Under the pieces are notes generated by a model. The model made no database searches and was not told the DNA's origin. It saw nothing but the letters and a program-made list of their open reading frames with translations. 64,000 nt of DNA, from the NCBI RefSeq assembly GCF_037026715.1, contig NZ_JBANCG010000005.1:124001-188000 (forward strand). Reading direction: 5' to 3'. The translations under genes and the position numbers were made by a program. The stretch is from Breoghania sp037026715. Lineage in GTDB: Bacteria > Pseudomonadota > Alphaproteobacteria > Rhizobiales > Stappiaceae. Positions 48,560-58,370 of the stretch are shown one piece after another (position 1 is the stretch's first letter; the number at the start of each line of letters is the position of its first letter).

Positions 48560-50463
48560 CGGACATTCCTCTCCTGCTGCGCCAGCGTTTCTATCGTTCG
48601 CACGAGAACCTCGACGGCGGTGCCAATGTCCTCAACGCATGCGTGTTCCAGCGGATTGTGGCTGATCCCGGCCCGGCAGCGCACGAATATCATGCCGATG
48701 TCGGTCAGCTTCACCATCGCCTGGCCGTCATGGCCCGCACCGGACATGAGCCTGAACGGCTTCAGCCCCATGCCGGTGATCGCCTGTTCCATTGCAGCCT
48801 GAAGGCGGGGTGCGCAAGGGGCCGTTGCGGCATCGTGGAAGCGTTCCATGCCGATGACGCAGCCCCGGCGCGCGCCGATCGCCCGCGCCCGCGTCCGGAT
48901 GGCGTCGATCGCGCTCTGCCGGGCGGCATCGCTCGATGCCCGCACGTCGAGCGGCATGCGCACTTCCGCCGGGATGACGTTGACCGCCCCCGGGTGCGCA
49001 TAGATCTCGCCGACCGTGGCAACCAGATTGTCGCGCGTCCCGGCCCGGGCGATCTCCTCAACCGCCAGAATGAGCTCGCTCGCCGCCGCCAGGGCGTCAT
49101 GACGCAGTGCCATGGGCACGGTGCCAGCGTGGCCGGCCTCGCCGCGGATCGTGATTCGGAACCGGCTCGCCCCGGCGATCGCCGTCACGATGCCGACCGG
49201 CAGGTTCTCTTTCTCCAGAACCGGCCCCTGTTCGATATGAACCTCCAGATACCCCGTCACTTCCTTCGGATCGTAAGCGGCGCTGCCGGCCTTGTCGGGG
49301 TCGCAGCCGAACCGGACGAGCGCCTCGCGCACGGTGACCCCGTCGGGATCGGCGGCTTGCAGCGCACGCCAGTCGAGCTGGCCGGCGACGGCGGACGAGG
49401 CGAGCAAGGTCGTTGGAAAGCGCACACCTTCCTCGTCGCCGAAGGCCAGCACCTCGATACCGAAGGGGCGCGGCGTTCCGCGCTCGATGAGCGCCCGCGC
49501 GGCCAGAATGCCGGCCACCACGCCGAGATTGCCATCGTAACGGCCGGCGTCGCGCACCGTATCGATGTGCGAGCCGATCAGCAGGACCCGTCCGCTCGGG
49601 GTGGCATTTGGAGAGAGATATCCACGCACGGTCCCCAGGTTATCCTCGGAGACGTGAAGCCCCGCCTGCCGCATCCAGCTCGCAACATGGTCGGCGGCCG
49701 CCCTGTGCTCGCGCGAAAGATAGACGCGCGTCAGCCGGCCTTCCTCGCAGGAATGGCGGGCCAGCGCGTCGATCATCGCCTGCGCCCGCTCCCCGAACCG
49801 GCCGTTCAGAGGCTTTCCCCCGAGATTATCCCCGGTACTATCCCCAGAGTTTTCCCCGGAATTGTTCACAGACGTTTCCACACCTTGTGCAGGTCCCTTC
49901 CCCGCCTCCGTCTCCGCGTGTTCCCCAACCCTTTCCACAACGACGCGCTCTTCGATACGGAAGCGCAGGATGCGGGCGATCTGTGTCAGCGCGGTGGCCA
50001 ATTCGGCCTCAGGCTCGTTCCGGATCCGCTCTTCGAACGCGGCCAGAATCTGGTGCTTCGTCGCCCCCTTCACAGCCAGGATGAAGGGAAAGCCGAAACG
50101 CGCCTTGTAGGCCTCGTTCAGCCGCTCGAAGCGGGCGAATTCCTCATCGTCCAGCGTGTCGAGGCCGGCGCCGGCCTGCTCGCGGCGCGATTCGTCGGCC
50201 ACGTCCCCGGCCCGCGCGGCCTTTCCGGCAAGATCGGGATGGGCGCGGATCAGCGCGAGCTGACGGTCGCGCGAAACGGAGCGTACGGCGGCCTCGAAAC
50301 CGGCCACCATGCTCGCGATATCGACGAAGGGGCGCAGTTCCGCTGCCGCCTCCGCCACCCAGGGCGAGTGTTCCGCGATGTCCTGGAAATACCGGACGAA
50401 GGTCTCCGCGGACATGGCGTTGACCGCGGAAAGCTCGACCGGAAACGCGGGTCTGTCTGACAT
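48556..50463 (-). CDS. Fused OHCU decarboxylase (UraD) and allantoate amidohydrolase
   Basis: The 635-residue chain joins two enzymes. Residues 1-165 are UraD, with catalytic His75 in RAHPDLAGK and RFGFPFI near 121; it turns OHCU into (S)-allantoin. Residues about 215-632 are an M20 amidohydrolase of the allantoate/ureidoglycolate type, with GSHIDTVRDAGRYDGNLGV, GDEEGVRFPTT, HIEQGPVLE and SGAGHDGQAM. A Gly/Asn/Ser-rich linker (about 170-215) separates them; in DNA it has short CCCCGG-rich repeats. Coding both steps in one protein is unusual but known in some proteobacteria. Confidence 0.9.
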   Translation of the reverse strand: MSDRPAFPVELSAVNAMSAETFVRYFQDIAEHSPWVAEAAAELRPFVDIASMVAGFEAAVRSVSRDRQLALIRAHPDLAGKAARAGDVADESRREQAGAGLDTLDDEEFARFERLNEAYKARFGFPFILAVKGATKHQILAAFEERIRNEPEAELATALTQIARILRFRIEERVVVERVGEHAETEAGKGPAQGVETSVNNSGENSGDSTGDNLGGKPLNGRFGERAQAMIDALARHSCEEGRLTRVYLSREHRAAADHVASWMRQAGLHVSEDNLGTVRGYLSPNATPSGRVLLIGSHIDTVRDAGRYDGNLGVVAGILAARALIERGTPRPFGIEVLAFGDEEGVRFPTTLLASSAVAGQLDWRALQAADPDGVTVREALVRFGCDPDKAGSAAYDPKEVTGYLEVHIEQGPVLEKENLPVGIVTAIAGASRFRITIRGEAGHAGTVPMALRHDALAAASELILAVEEIARAGTRDNLVATVGEIYAHPGAVNVIPAEVRMPLDVRASSDAARQSAIDAIRTRARAIGARRGCVIGMERFHDAATAPCAPRLQAAMEQAITGMGLKPFRLMSGAGHDGQAMVKLTDIGMIFVRCRAGISHNPLEHACVEDIGTAVEVLVRTIETLAQQERNVR

Positions 50464-50545
50464 CTTCTCGTTTTGCCCGAACCTGTTGGCACCGGCTTTT
50501 CATGGTCTGGGGCGGCGCCGGCACCTGGAGTGCCGGCATCATCGC

Positions 50546-51727
50546 CTATTGCTGCTGCGCGATCCAGGCGCCGAGCTGCTTGCGCTCTTCCTCGGTCATG
50601 CCGGTCTCGTTGCCGAGCGGCATGGCATCGGAGTGCACGGCCATCGCCAGGATCTGCTCCGACCAGCGGTGCAGTTCATCGATCGTCTCCAGTTGCACAC
50701 CATTGGGCGGTTCTGCAAACAATTCGTTCGTCGGATGTGCCGAATGGCAGGCGATGCAGTGCTTGTGGGTGAGCGCCAGAACCGCCTGATCGGAGACCGC
50801 CATGCCGGTGGCATCGATGCGTGCCGGCGCCGTCATGATGACCGCCACGATCAATCCGATCGCGGCGACCGGCAGCGTCCAGGCGATCTTCGACAGCGGA
50901 TCGCCCGCCTCGTGCCGGTTGAGGAAATGGCGCACCATCGCGCCGATGATGATGATCAGCGCCACCAGCAGCCACGAATGGGGATGGTTGGTCAGCATCG
51001 GATAATGGTTCGACACCATCATCACCAGCACCGGCAGCGTCAGGTAGTTGTTGTGGACCGAGCGCTGCTTGCCCATGGCCCCCAATGCCGGATCGGGATC
51101 GCGCCCTTCCATCAGCGCGCCCGCGATCTTCTTCTGGTTGGGGATGATCACGCCGAAGACGTTCACCGCCATGATCGTGCCGATGAAGGCACCGACATGG
51201 ATGAGCGCGCCTCTCCCGGAATAGACGTGCGTGTAGCCGTAGGCGGCCGCCAGGATCAGCGCGAAGACGCAGGCCGCCAGAAGCGGCGTGTTCTTCCCGA
51301 TCGGCGACTTGCACAGCGCGTCATAGACGAGCCAGCCGCCGGCAAGCGAGGCGATGGAGATGAGGATCGCCTCGCCGGGCGTCATCACCAGCACGTTCGG
51401 ATCGATCAGGTAGCTCGACGCCTTGAAATAGTACTGCACCATGAGGAGGCCGAAGCCGGTCACCCAGGTCAGATACGCCTCCCACTTGTACCAGATGAGA
51501 TCGTCGGGCAGCTGCTTGGGCGCGACGGCGTATTTCTCCACGTGGTAGAAGCCGCCGCCATGCACCTCCCAGGCGGTTCCCATCACCCCTTCGGGCATCG
51601 CCTCGCGCTTTCTCAGCGCCAGATCAAGTGCGATGAAGTAGAAGGACGTGCCGATCCAGCCGATGCCGACGATCATATGCGCCCAGCGCAGAAGGAGATT
51701 GAGCCAATCGGCGATGAAGGCACTCAT
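50546..51727 (-). CDS. puuD: Membrane urate hydroxylase PuuD with C-terminal cytochrome c
   Basis: PuuD oxidises urate to 5-hydroxyisourate at the inner membrane in place of soluble uricase. The 393-residue protein has eight hydrophobic segments (WAHMIVGIGWIGTSFYFIALDLALRKRE is the first) and a C-terminal cytochrome c domain with Cys324-x2-Cys327-His328 (CIACHS) and Met369 as a likely axial ligand. It lies between the NCS2 permease and the UraD fusion. Confidence 0.93.
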   Translation of the reverse strand: MSAFIADWLNLLLRWAHMIVGIGWIGTSFYFIALDLALRKREAMPEGVMGTAWEVHGGGFYHVEKYAVAPKQLPDDLIWYKWEAYLTWVTGFGLLMVQYYFKASSYLIDPNVLVMTPGEAILISIASLAGGWLVYDALCKSPIGKNTPLLAACVFALILAAAYGYTHVYSGRGALIHVGAFIGTIMAVNVFGVIIPNQKKIAGALMEGRDPDPALGAMGKQRSVHNNYLTLPVLVMMVSNHYPMLTNHPHSWLLVALIIIIGAMVRHFLNRHEAGDPLSKIAWTLPVAAIGLIVAVIMTAPARIDATGMAVSDQAVLALTHKHCIACHSAHPTNELFAEPPNGVQLETIDELHRWSEQILAMAVHSDAMPLGNETGMTEEERKQLGAWIAQQQ

Positions 51728-51813
51728 GGGAAGGATCTTCTTTTTTGTGGCCGCAGTATCCTGGAACGGGCGGTATGGCCCATCCGGTCGGCGGCTCCCC
51801 GGTTGAAGCGAGA

Positions 51814-51843
51814 CCGGCCCGGCAAACGCCCCGGGCCGACCGG
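51814..51843 (-). terminator. GC hairpin after the NCS2 permease gene
   Basis: CGGCCCGG-loop-CCCGGGCCG flanked by a second short stem (CCGGT/ACCGG) lies 10 bp after the permease stop. No T run follows, so it may be a partial terminator before puuD. Confidence 0.4.
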
Positions 51844-51853
51844 TTGTCGCGCC

Positions 51854-53200
51854 TCAGGCGGCCTTGGCGTCCGCCTCCTCGGCGGGCAGGACCAGATTGA
51901 GGACCACGGCGAGCGTCGCCGCCGGCAGGAGGCCGGAGGTCAGCAGCACCTTGAGCGTCGCAGGCAGGTGCTGGAGCGATTCCGGCACCGCCTGCAGGCC
52001 AAGACCCACCGACAGCGAGACGGCAAGGATCAGCATGTTGCGCCGGTTCCAGTGGACGTCCGACAGCATGTTGATGCCGGCCGACACCACCATGCCGAAC
52101 ATGACGATGACGCCGCCGCCGAGCACCGCGATGGGCATTGTGGAGATGACCGCGCCGACCTTCGGCACGAGGCCTGCGACGATCAGGAAGATCGCGCCGT
52201 AGGTGACCACATGCCGGCTCATCACGCCGGTCATCGAGACGAGGCCCACGTTCTGCGAGAACGAGGTATTCGGCAGGCCGCCGAAGACACCGGCGATCGC
52301 GGTGCCGAGACCGTCGGCCATGGTGCCGCCGCCGATCTCCGCGTCCGTGGCCTCGCGCCCCGCGCCGCCCTTTGTGATGCCCGAAATGTCGCCGACCGTC
52401 TCGATCGCCGAGACGACCGCCATCAGGCACATGCCGACCACGGCTGCGACGTTGAACTCGAAGCCGTAGGAAAACGGCTGCGGCAGGGCGAACCACGCGG
52501 CGCGCCCGACATTGGCGAACGACACCATGCCGAAGGCGAGCGCGACCAGATAGCCGGCCAGAAGCCCGATCAGCACGCCGGCCGTCGACATCATGCCCCG
52601 GCCGAAGAACTTGGCGCCCATCGTCACCAGCACCACGACGATGGCGAGGCCCCAATGCTGGAAGGTGCCGAATTCGGGCTTGCCCATCAGCGGCACGCCG
52701 CCGGCGGCGTACTGGATGCCGACAGGGATCAGCGCGAGGCCGATGGAGATGACGACGATGCCGGTGACGAGCGGCGGCAGCGCGTTGCGAAAGCGGCCGA
52801 TCACCGTGCCGATCAGGAAATGGAAGATGCCGCCGATGACCACGCCGCCGAAAAGGGCGGCCATGCCGGCGGTTTTCACCACCGGGATCATGACGGGAAT
52901 GAAGGCGAAGCTGGTGCCCTGCACCACCGGCAGACGCGCGCCGACGGGGCCGAGGGTGACGGTCTGCAACAGCGTCGCAATGCCGGAAAAGACCATGGCC
53001 ATCTGCACCAGATAGACCATGTCGGGCGAGCCGAAGGCATAGCCTGCGGCAAGCGAGACGATGATGGACGGCGTGAAATTGCTGACGAACATCGCCAGCA
53101 CGTGCTGGATGCCGAGCGGCACCGCCTTTTCGATCGACGGCGTCCAGTCGGGATCGCGCAATTGCTCGGGCGTTGCCCCGAGATGCTGAGCCTCAGACAT
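51854..53200 (-). CDS. NCS2-family purine (xanthine/urate) permease
   Basis: A 448-residue nucleobase:cation symporter-2 with 12-14 membrane segments. Signatures include NFTPSIIVSLAAGYAF, VQGTSFAFIPVMIPV, and NTSFSQNVGLVSMTGVMSRHVV, with the family's QNxGxxxxT motif. Substrate is inferred as urate or xanthine from puuD and xdh nearby. Confidence 0.92.
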   Translation of the reverse strand: MSEAQHLGATPEQLRDPDWTPSIEKAVPLGIQHVLAMFVSNFTPSIIVSLAAGYAFGSPDMVYLVQMAMVFSGIATLLQTVTLGPVGARLPVVQGTSFAFIPVMIPVVKTAGMAALFGGVVIGGIFHFLIGTVIGRFRNALPPLVTGIVVISIGLALIPVGIQYAAGGVPLMGKPEFGTFQHWGLAIVVVLVTMGAKFFGRGMMSTAGVLIGLLAGYLVALAFGMVSFANVGRAAWFALPQPFSYGFEFNVAAVVGMCLMAVVSAIETVGDISGITKGGAGREATDAEIGGGTMADGLGTAIAGVFGGLPNTSFSQNVGLVSMTGVMSRHVVTYGAIFLIVAGLVPKVGAVISTMPIAVLGGGVIVMFGMVVSAGINMLSDVHWNRRNMLILAVSLSVGLGLQAVPESLQHLPATLKVLLTSGLLPAATLAVVLNLVLPAEEADAKAA

Positions 53201-53335
53201 GAATAGTCCCCCATGGAAGATGTGACCTGATCCCTCGCCGATCTTTTGCCGGCGTATCGGACCGCAAGTCCGGTATTCGTTGCGAGCATGGGTCCCGGGA
53301 CGGCTCCAACGGATCCCGAGCGGTCGCCACTTGCA

Positions 53336-53387
53336 CCCCTCTCCCCCCTTGCGGGGGAGATGTCGGCTTTAGCCGACAGAGGGGGGT
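53336..53387 (+). repeat. REP-like family 3 element, left arm
   Basis: CCCCTCTCCCCCCTTGCGGG leads into GGGGGAGATGTC, then TCGGCTTTAGCCGA and CAGAGGGGGG. The inner TCGGCT-TT-AGCCGA is a perfect stem. The partner at 53418-53467 is inverted. Confidence 0.8.
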
Positions 53388-53417
53388 AAAGCCGCTTGCT
53401 CCGAACCTGCCGCTAGT

Positions 53418-53467
53418 ACCCCCCTCTGTCACCCTGCGGGTGACATCTCCCCCACAAGGGGGGAGAG
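53418..53467 (-). repeat. REP-like family 3 element, right arm
   Basis: ACCCCCCTCTGTCACC to CTCCCCCACAAGGGGGGAGA, inverted relative to 53336-53387, with a different inner stem (TCACCC-TGC-GGGTGA). Changes in stem sequence are compensated, as in REP-type elements. Confidence 0.8.
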
Positions 53468-53590
53468 GAGAACAAGCCGCTGATATCCCGAAAAATCGCA
53501 TGCTCTCCCGGCCGGGCCTGAGCTCGGCCGGGGTATTCCCTCTCCCGCACATCCCTCAACATGCGGGAGGCAATGACGTCCGCTTGCCGC

Positions 53591-54655
53591 TTACTGCGGC
53601 AGCTTGTCGTCGATGCCCTTGACGTAGAAGTTCATGCCGAGCAGCGTGCCGTCGTCGGCGACTTCGCCGTCCTTCAGCCACTCCGAGCCATCCTGCTTCA
53701 TGATCGGGCCGGTGAAGGGATGCATTTCGCCCGACTTGATCTTGGCGACGGTCTCTTCCGCCATCGCCTTCACGTCGTCAGGCATATTGGTGAAGGGCGC
53801 GAGGTGGACCATCTCCTTGTCGAAGCCGCCCCAGGTGTCTTCCGACTTCCAGGTGCCGTCGATCACCGCCTTGGCGCGGGAGATGTAGTAGTCGGACCAG
53901 TTGTCGACGATCGCGGTGAGCTGCGCCTTGGGACCGAACTTGATCATGTCGGAGGCCTGGCCGAAGCTGTGGATACCGCGTTCCTCGGCGACCTGCGTGG
54001 CCGCGGGGCTATCGGTGTGCTGGGCGATGATGTCGACGCCCTGATCGATCAGCGCCTTGGCCGCATCGGCTTCCTTGCCCGGGTCGAACCAGGAGTTCAC
54101 CCAGATCACCTTGACCTTGAAGTCCGGGTTGATCGACTGCGCACCCAGCATGAAGGCGTTGATGCCGCGCACCACTTCCGGGATCGGCACGGAGGCGATG
54201 TAGCCGGCGGTGCCGGTCTTCGACATCTTCGCCGCGATCTGGCCGATCACATAGCGGCCCTCATAAAAGCGCGAGGAGTACGTCGAGACGTTGTCGGCGC
54301 GCTTGTAGCCGGTGGCGTGCTCGAACTTCACATCCGGAAACTTCTTGGCGACCTTCAGCGTCGGGTCCATGTAGCCGAACGAGGTCGTGAAGATCAGCTT
54401 GTTGCCGGCGCGCGCCAGACGCTCGATGGAGCGCTCGGCATCCGGGCCTTCCGGAACGCTTTCCAGATACGTCGTCTCGACCTTGTCGCCCAAGGCCTTC
54501 TCGATGGCCTTGCGGCCCTGGTCGTGCTGGTAGGACCAGCCGAAGTCGCCGGTCGGGCCGATGTAGATGAAACCGATCTTCAACGGCTCCGCCTGGGCGG
54601 CGCCGGTCGCAAGGCCGAGGGCCAGTGCGGCTGCGGCAAGAAGCTTTGTCTTCAT
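53591..54655 (-). CDS. BMP-family ABC transporter substrate-binding protein
   Basis: A 354-residue periplasmic protein with a signal peptide (about 1-22) and the basic membrane protein/PnrA fold (KIGFIYIGPTGDFGWSYQHDQGRKAIEKALGDKVETTYLESVPEGPDAERSIERLARAGNKLIFTTSFGYM). BMP proteins bind nucleosides or purine-like ligands. It is the last gene of the transporter set. Confidence 0.92.
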   Translation of the reverse strand: MKTKLLAAAALALGLATGAAQAEPLKIGFIYIGPTGDFGWSYQHDQGRKAIEKALGDKVETTYLESVPEGPDAERSIERLARAGNKLIFTTSFGYMDPTLKVAKKFPDVKFEHATGYKRADNVSTYSSRFYEGRYVIGQIAAKMSKTGTAGYIASVPIPEVVRGINAFMLGAQSINPDFKVKVIWVNSWFDPGKEADAAKALIDQGVDIIAQHTDSPAATQVAEERGIHSFGQASDMIKFGPKAQLTAIVDNWSDYYISRAKAVIDGTWKSEDTWGGFDKEMVHLAPFTNMPDDVKAMAEETVAKIKSGEMHPFTGPIMKQDGSEWLKDGEVADDGTLLGMNFYVKGIDDKLPQ

Positions 54656-54722
54656 GGCAATGGTTCCTTTGGGTTCCCTGTGGAGTTTGGGGTGCGCATT
54701 CGCCCGTGCCGGGACTTTCTCG

Positions 54723-55643
54723 CTAACGCTCCGGCACGAAGGGCTTTCCGAGCGCCGCCGGCGTATTGATCAGCGACAGCCGGCGGTTGCTCGAAATCAG
54801 AACGAGGACGACGATCGTCGCCAGATAGGGAAGCGACGAGAGAAACTGCGAGGGGATGCCGCTGCCCAGAGCCTGTAGGTGCAGCTGCGAGATCCAGACC
54901 GCGCCGAAGAGATAGGCGCCGACGACCACCCGCCACGGCCGCCAGGAGCCGAAGACCACCAGCGCCAGCGCGATCCAGCCGCGCCCGGCGGTCATGTTCT
55001 CCACCCATTGCGGGGTGTAGGCGAGCGAGAGATAGGCCCCCGCCAGACCCGAGCACGCGCCGCCAAACAGGATCGCCAGATAGCGGTAGCGGACAACCGG
55101 AATGCCGAGCGCATGGGCGGAGACGTGGTTGTCGCCGATCGCGCGCAGCTTCAGTCCCGTGCGCGAGACGAACAGAAACCACGTCACCGCGATGACCAGC
55201 GCGAAGGAGAGATAGACCAGCAGGTCCTGACCGAAAAACACGGGCCCGATGAACGGAATATCGGAGATCCCGGGAATGTCGAGCGCCGGCAGCTTGATGC
55301 CCGGCTGGCCGACGAAGGCCTCGCCCAGCATGCCGGAAAGCCCCAGCCCCAGAAGCGTCAGCGCCAGACCGGAGGCGACCTGGTTGGCGACCAGCGTCTG
55401 CGTGACGAAGGCGAAGATCAGCGCCATCGCCATGCCCGCCAGCACCGCTGTGACGATGCCGACATACGGATTGCCGGTCCATTGCGCGCCCGCAAAGCCC
55501 ATGACGGCGCCCATCACCATCATGCCTTCCACGCCCAGGTTGAGAACGCCGGAGCGCTCCACCACCAGTTCGCCGATGGCGGCCAGCAGCAGCGGCGTGG
55601 AGGCGGTGATCACCGTCAGCAGGATGGCCTCGAACATGGTCAT
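54723..55643 (-). CDS. ABC transporter permease (BMP/nucleoside type), second subunit
   Basis: A 306-residue membrane protein with eight or more hydrophobic segments and the branched-chain/BMP permease motif (LNLGVEGMMVMGAVMGFAGAQWTGNPYVGI). Its ATG overlaps the stop of the other permease gene by four bases. Confidence 0.9.
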   Translation of the reverse strand: MTMFEAILLTVITASTPLLLAAIGELVVERSGVLNLGVEGMMVMGAVMGFAGAQWTGNPYVGIVTAVLAGMAMALIFAFVTQTLVANQVASGLALTLLGLGLSGMLGEAFVGQPGIKLPALDIPGISDIPFIGPVFFGQDLLVYLSFALVIAVTWFLFVSRTGLKLRAIGDNHVSAHALGIPVVRYRYLAILFGGACSGLAGAYLSLAYTPQWVENMTAGRGWIALALVVFGSWRPWRVVVGAYLFGAVWISQLHLQALGSGIPSQFLSSLPYLATIVVLVLISSNRRLSLINTPAALGKPFVPER

Positions 55644-56764
55644 ACCGCTTCCTCCGCCGGAACGAGATTTTCAACCGGATCCTGCGGCCGCGCGCCCTTG
55701 CCCCGGCCGGAGACGATGCTGACCCGGTAGAGGATCAGCGTGTCGCAGGCGAGCACGAAGAACAACAGCATGCCCTGGAAGACCCGCACGACCTTGTCGG
55801 AGATGCCCATGGTCACCTGCGCCGACTCGCCCCCCAGATATGTCAGCGCCAACATCAGCCCGGCGATCAGGATGCCGACCGGATTGAGCCGCCCGAGGAA
55901 GGCGACGATGATCGCGGTGAAGCCGTAGCCCGGCGAGATCGAGGGCTGGAGCTGCTGCACCGTGCCGGAGACGGTCGCGATCCCGGCAAGGCCGGAAAAA
56001 GCGCCCGACAACAGGAAGCCGAAATAGACCATCTTCTTGCGCGAAAAGCCGGCAAACGCCCCTGCCCGCTCCGCCTGCCCCAGCACCTTGACCTCGAAGC
56101 CCTTGAGCGTGCCGCCGAGCAGGAAGGCGACGACGATGACGGCGACGACGGCGAAGACCGCGCCCCAGTGCATCGCGCCGTTGCCGATCATCGGCGGCAG
56201 GATGGCGGCTTCCGAAAAGTCCCGGGTTTCGGGGAAATTGTAACCGCCGGGATCGCGCCACGGCCCGCGCACCAGCCAGTCGAGCAGGAAGCCCGCCACA
56301 TAGACCAGCATCAGCGAGGTCAGGATCTCGTTGGTGCCGAAGCGGGTCTTCAGGAAGGCCGGGATCGAGGCGTAGAGCGCGCCGCCGATCATGCCCATGA
56401 CCATCATGGCCGGCAGCACCATCCAGCTGTCCCACTGCCAGAAATAGACCGGAATGATGGAGCCGAAGATGGCGCCCATCGTGTATTGGCCTTCCGCGCC
56501 GATGTTCCAGGTGTTCGACAGGAACGCCACCGACAGGCCGACAGCGATGAGCACCAGCGGCGTCGCCTTGGAGGCAAGCTCCTCCAACGACCAGGCTTCC
56601 GTCAGCGGCTCGATGAAATACGAATAGAGCGCCTTCGCCGGGTCGTAGCCCAGCACCGCGAACAGGATCGCGCCGAAGATGACCGTCAACGCGATGGCGA
56701 TCAGCGGCGAGGCGATGGCCATCGCCCTGGAATGCTCGGGACGCTTCTTCAGCTCAAGCCGCAT
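55640..56764 (-). CDS. ABC transporter permease (BMP/nucleoside type), first subunit
   Basis: A 374-residue membrane protein with NTWNIGAEGQYTMGAIFGS and LKGFEVKVLGQAERAGAFAGFSRKKMVYFGFLLSGAFSGLAG, the family's cytoplasmic coupling region. It overlaps the ATPase gene by 11 bp. Confidence 0.9.
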   Translation of the reverse strand: MRLELKKRPEHSRAMAIASPLIAIALTVIFGAILFAVLGYDPAKALYSYFIEPLTEAWSLEELASKATPLVLIAVGLSVAFLSNTWNIGAEGQYTMGAIFGSIIPVYFWQWDSWMVLPAMMVMGMIGGALYASIPAFLKTRFGTNEILTSLMLVYVAGFLLDWLVRGPWRDPGGYNFPETRDFSEAAILPPMIGNGAMHWGAVFAVVAVIVVAFLLGGTLKGFEVKVLGQAERAGAFAGFSRKKMVYFGFLLSGAFSGLAGIATVSGTVQQLQPSISPGYGFTAIIVAFLGRLNPVGILIAGLMLALTYLGGESAQVTMGISDKVVRVFQGMLLFFVLACDTLILYRVSIVSGRGKGARPQDPVENLVPAEEAV

Positions 56765-58370
56765 CGATCTTTTCCCCTGCCGCGCTCACCGCGTCACCGC
56801 TCCCGTCTCCGTTTGTCTCGCCCGCCCCGCCCATCAGCAGGCCGATGCGCTCGCGCGTCATGTCCGATGCCGGTTCGGCCGGCGAAAGCTGGCCGCGCGA
56901 GATCACCGCGATCCGGTCGGCGATCTCGAAGATCTCGTCGAGATCCTGCGAGATCACGAGCACGGCGGAGCCTGCGCGTGCCAGATCGATCAGCGACTGG
57001 CGGATGAGCGCTGCCGCCCCCGCATCCACGCCCCAGGTCGGCTGGTTGACCACGAGCACGCCCGGCGAGCGGTCGAGTTCGCGCCCCATGACGAATTTCT
57101 GCAGATTGCCGCCCGACAGCGAGCGCGCCTCCGGGTTATCCCGGCTCATGCGCACGTCGAACGCGCCCTTGATGCGCTGCTCCATGGCGCGGGCCGCGCC
57201 GCGCGCCAGCATGGTCAGGTTGACGAGCCCGTCGCCGGTGGAATGGCGGGTGAGCAGGATGTTGTCGGCGAGCGCCAGCCCCGGCACCGCGCCGTGGCCG
57301 AGCCGTTCCTCCGGCACGAAGGCCGCGCCCGCGCGCCGACGCTGGGTGATGCCCATTCGGCCCGACGGCTTGCCGTCGATCTCCACCGCGTCCGCCTGCC
57401 GGGCGATGGTCTCTCCGGAAATGGCATCGAAAAGCTCGCTCTGGCCGTTGCCGGCAATGCCTGCGATCGCCACCACCTCGCCGCCGCGCACGGCGAGCCC
57501 CACATGCTTGGGCGGCACGGCGAAGGGGCTTTCGGCCGGCATGGTCAGGTCGTTGAGGGCGAGGCGTACGGGGCCGGTTGCCGGCGTGCCGTCGGCCTTC
57601 ACCTGCTTGACGTCGGCGCCCACCATCATGGAGGCGAGCGAGCCGGCGGTTTCCTTCCTCGGATCGCACGAGCCCACGACCTTGCCGTGGCGCAGTATGG
57701 TGGCCGCCCGGCAGAGCCGCTTCACCTCTTCCAGACGGTGCGAGATGTAAAGGATCGCGCAGCCTTCTAAGGCCAGCCGCTCCAGCGTCTTGAACAGCCC
57801 GTCGGATTCCTGCGGGGTGAGCACGGACGTCGGCTCGTCCATGATGATGAGCCGCGGCTGCTGCAACAGACAGCGCACGATCTCGATGCGCTGGCGCTGG
57901 CCAACGGAAAGGTCCGCCACGCGCGAAGCCGGATTGAGCGGCAGGCCATAGTCGCGCGAAACCGTCTCGATGCGCTCAGACAGATCCTTCATCGCCGGCG
58001 CATCGTTCAGCGCCAGCGCGATGTTCTCCGCCACCGTCAGCGCCTCGAACAGCGAGAAATGCTGAAAGACCATGCCGATGCCGAGCGCGCGCGCCGCGGC
58101 GGGGCTCGCAATCGTCACCGGCCGGCCGTCCCACAGGATCTGGCCCTCGTTGGGCTCGAGCGCGCCGTAGAGGATCTTGACGAGCGTCGACTTGCCCGCC
58201 CCGTTCTCGCCCAAAAGCGCGTGGATCTCGCCGGCCCGGATGGCGAAATCGATATGGTCGTTGGCGAGCAGATCGCCGAAGCGCTTGGTGATGGCGCGCG
58301 CGACAAGAAGCTCCGCGCCCGCGTCATCCCCGGCACCCGACGGCGTCCTCGTCGGCCCAGCGTCGCTCAT
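56754..58370 (-). CDS. ABC transporter ATPase with two nucleotide-binding domains (sugar/nucleoside type)
   Basis: The 538-residue protein has two ATPase halves. The first has Walker A GENGAGKS at 54-61, LSVGQRQRIEI and Walker B LIIMDEPTSV. The second has a degenerate Walker A (GIAGNGQSEL) and signature LSGGNLQKFVMGREL. This layout is normal for the ribose/BMP transporter class. It energises uptake through the two permeases, probably of a purine nucleoside or base. Confidence 0.93.
   Translation of the reverse strand: MSDAGPTRTPSGAGDDAGAELLVARAITKRFGDLLANDHIDFAIRAGEIHALLGENGAGKSTLVKILYGALEPNEGQILWDGRPVTIASPAAARALGIGMVFQHFSLFEALTVAENIALALNDAPAMKDLSERIETVSRDYGLPLNPASRVADLSVGQRQRIEIVRCLLQQPRLIIMDEPTSVLTPQESDGLFKTLERLALEGCAILYISHRLEEVKRLCRAATILRHGKVVGSCDPRKETAGSLASMMVGADVKQVKADGTPATGPVRLALNDLTMPAESPFAVPPKHVGLAVRGGEVVAIAGIAGNGQSELFDAISGETIARQADAVEIDGKPSGRMGITQRRRAGAAFVPEERLGHGAVPGLALADNILLTRHSTGDGLVNLTMLARGAARAMEQRIKGAFDVRMSRDNPEARSLSGGNLQKFVMGRELDRSPGVLVVNQPTWGVDAGAAALIRQSLIDLARAGSAVLVISQDLDEIFEIADRIAVISRGQLSPAEPASDMTRERIGLLMGGAGETNGDGSGDAVSAAGEKIDAA

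Larger units (their letters stand above)
53201..53590. other. Spacer with an inverted repeat pair
   Basis: 390 bp between the BMP binding-protein gene and the permease gene. The middle holds a long inverted pair of family 3 repeats (53336-53387 and 53418-53467). I see no gene. A permease promoter probably lies in 53201-53330. Confidence 0.6.
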
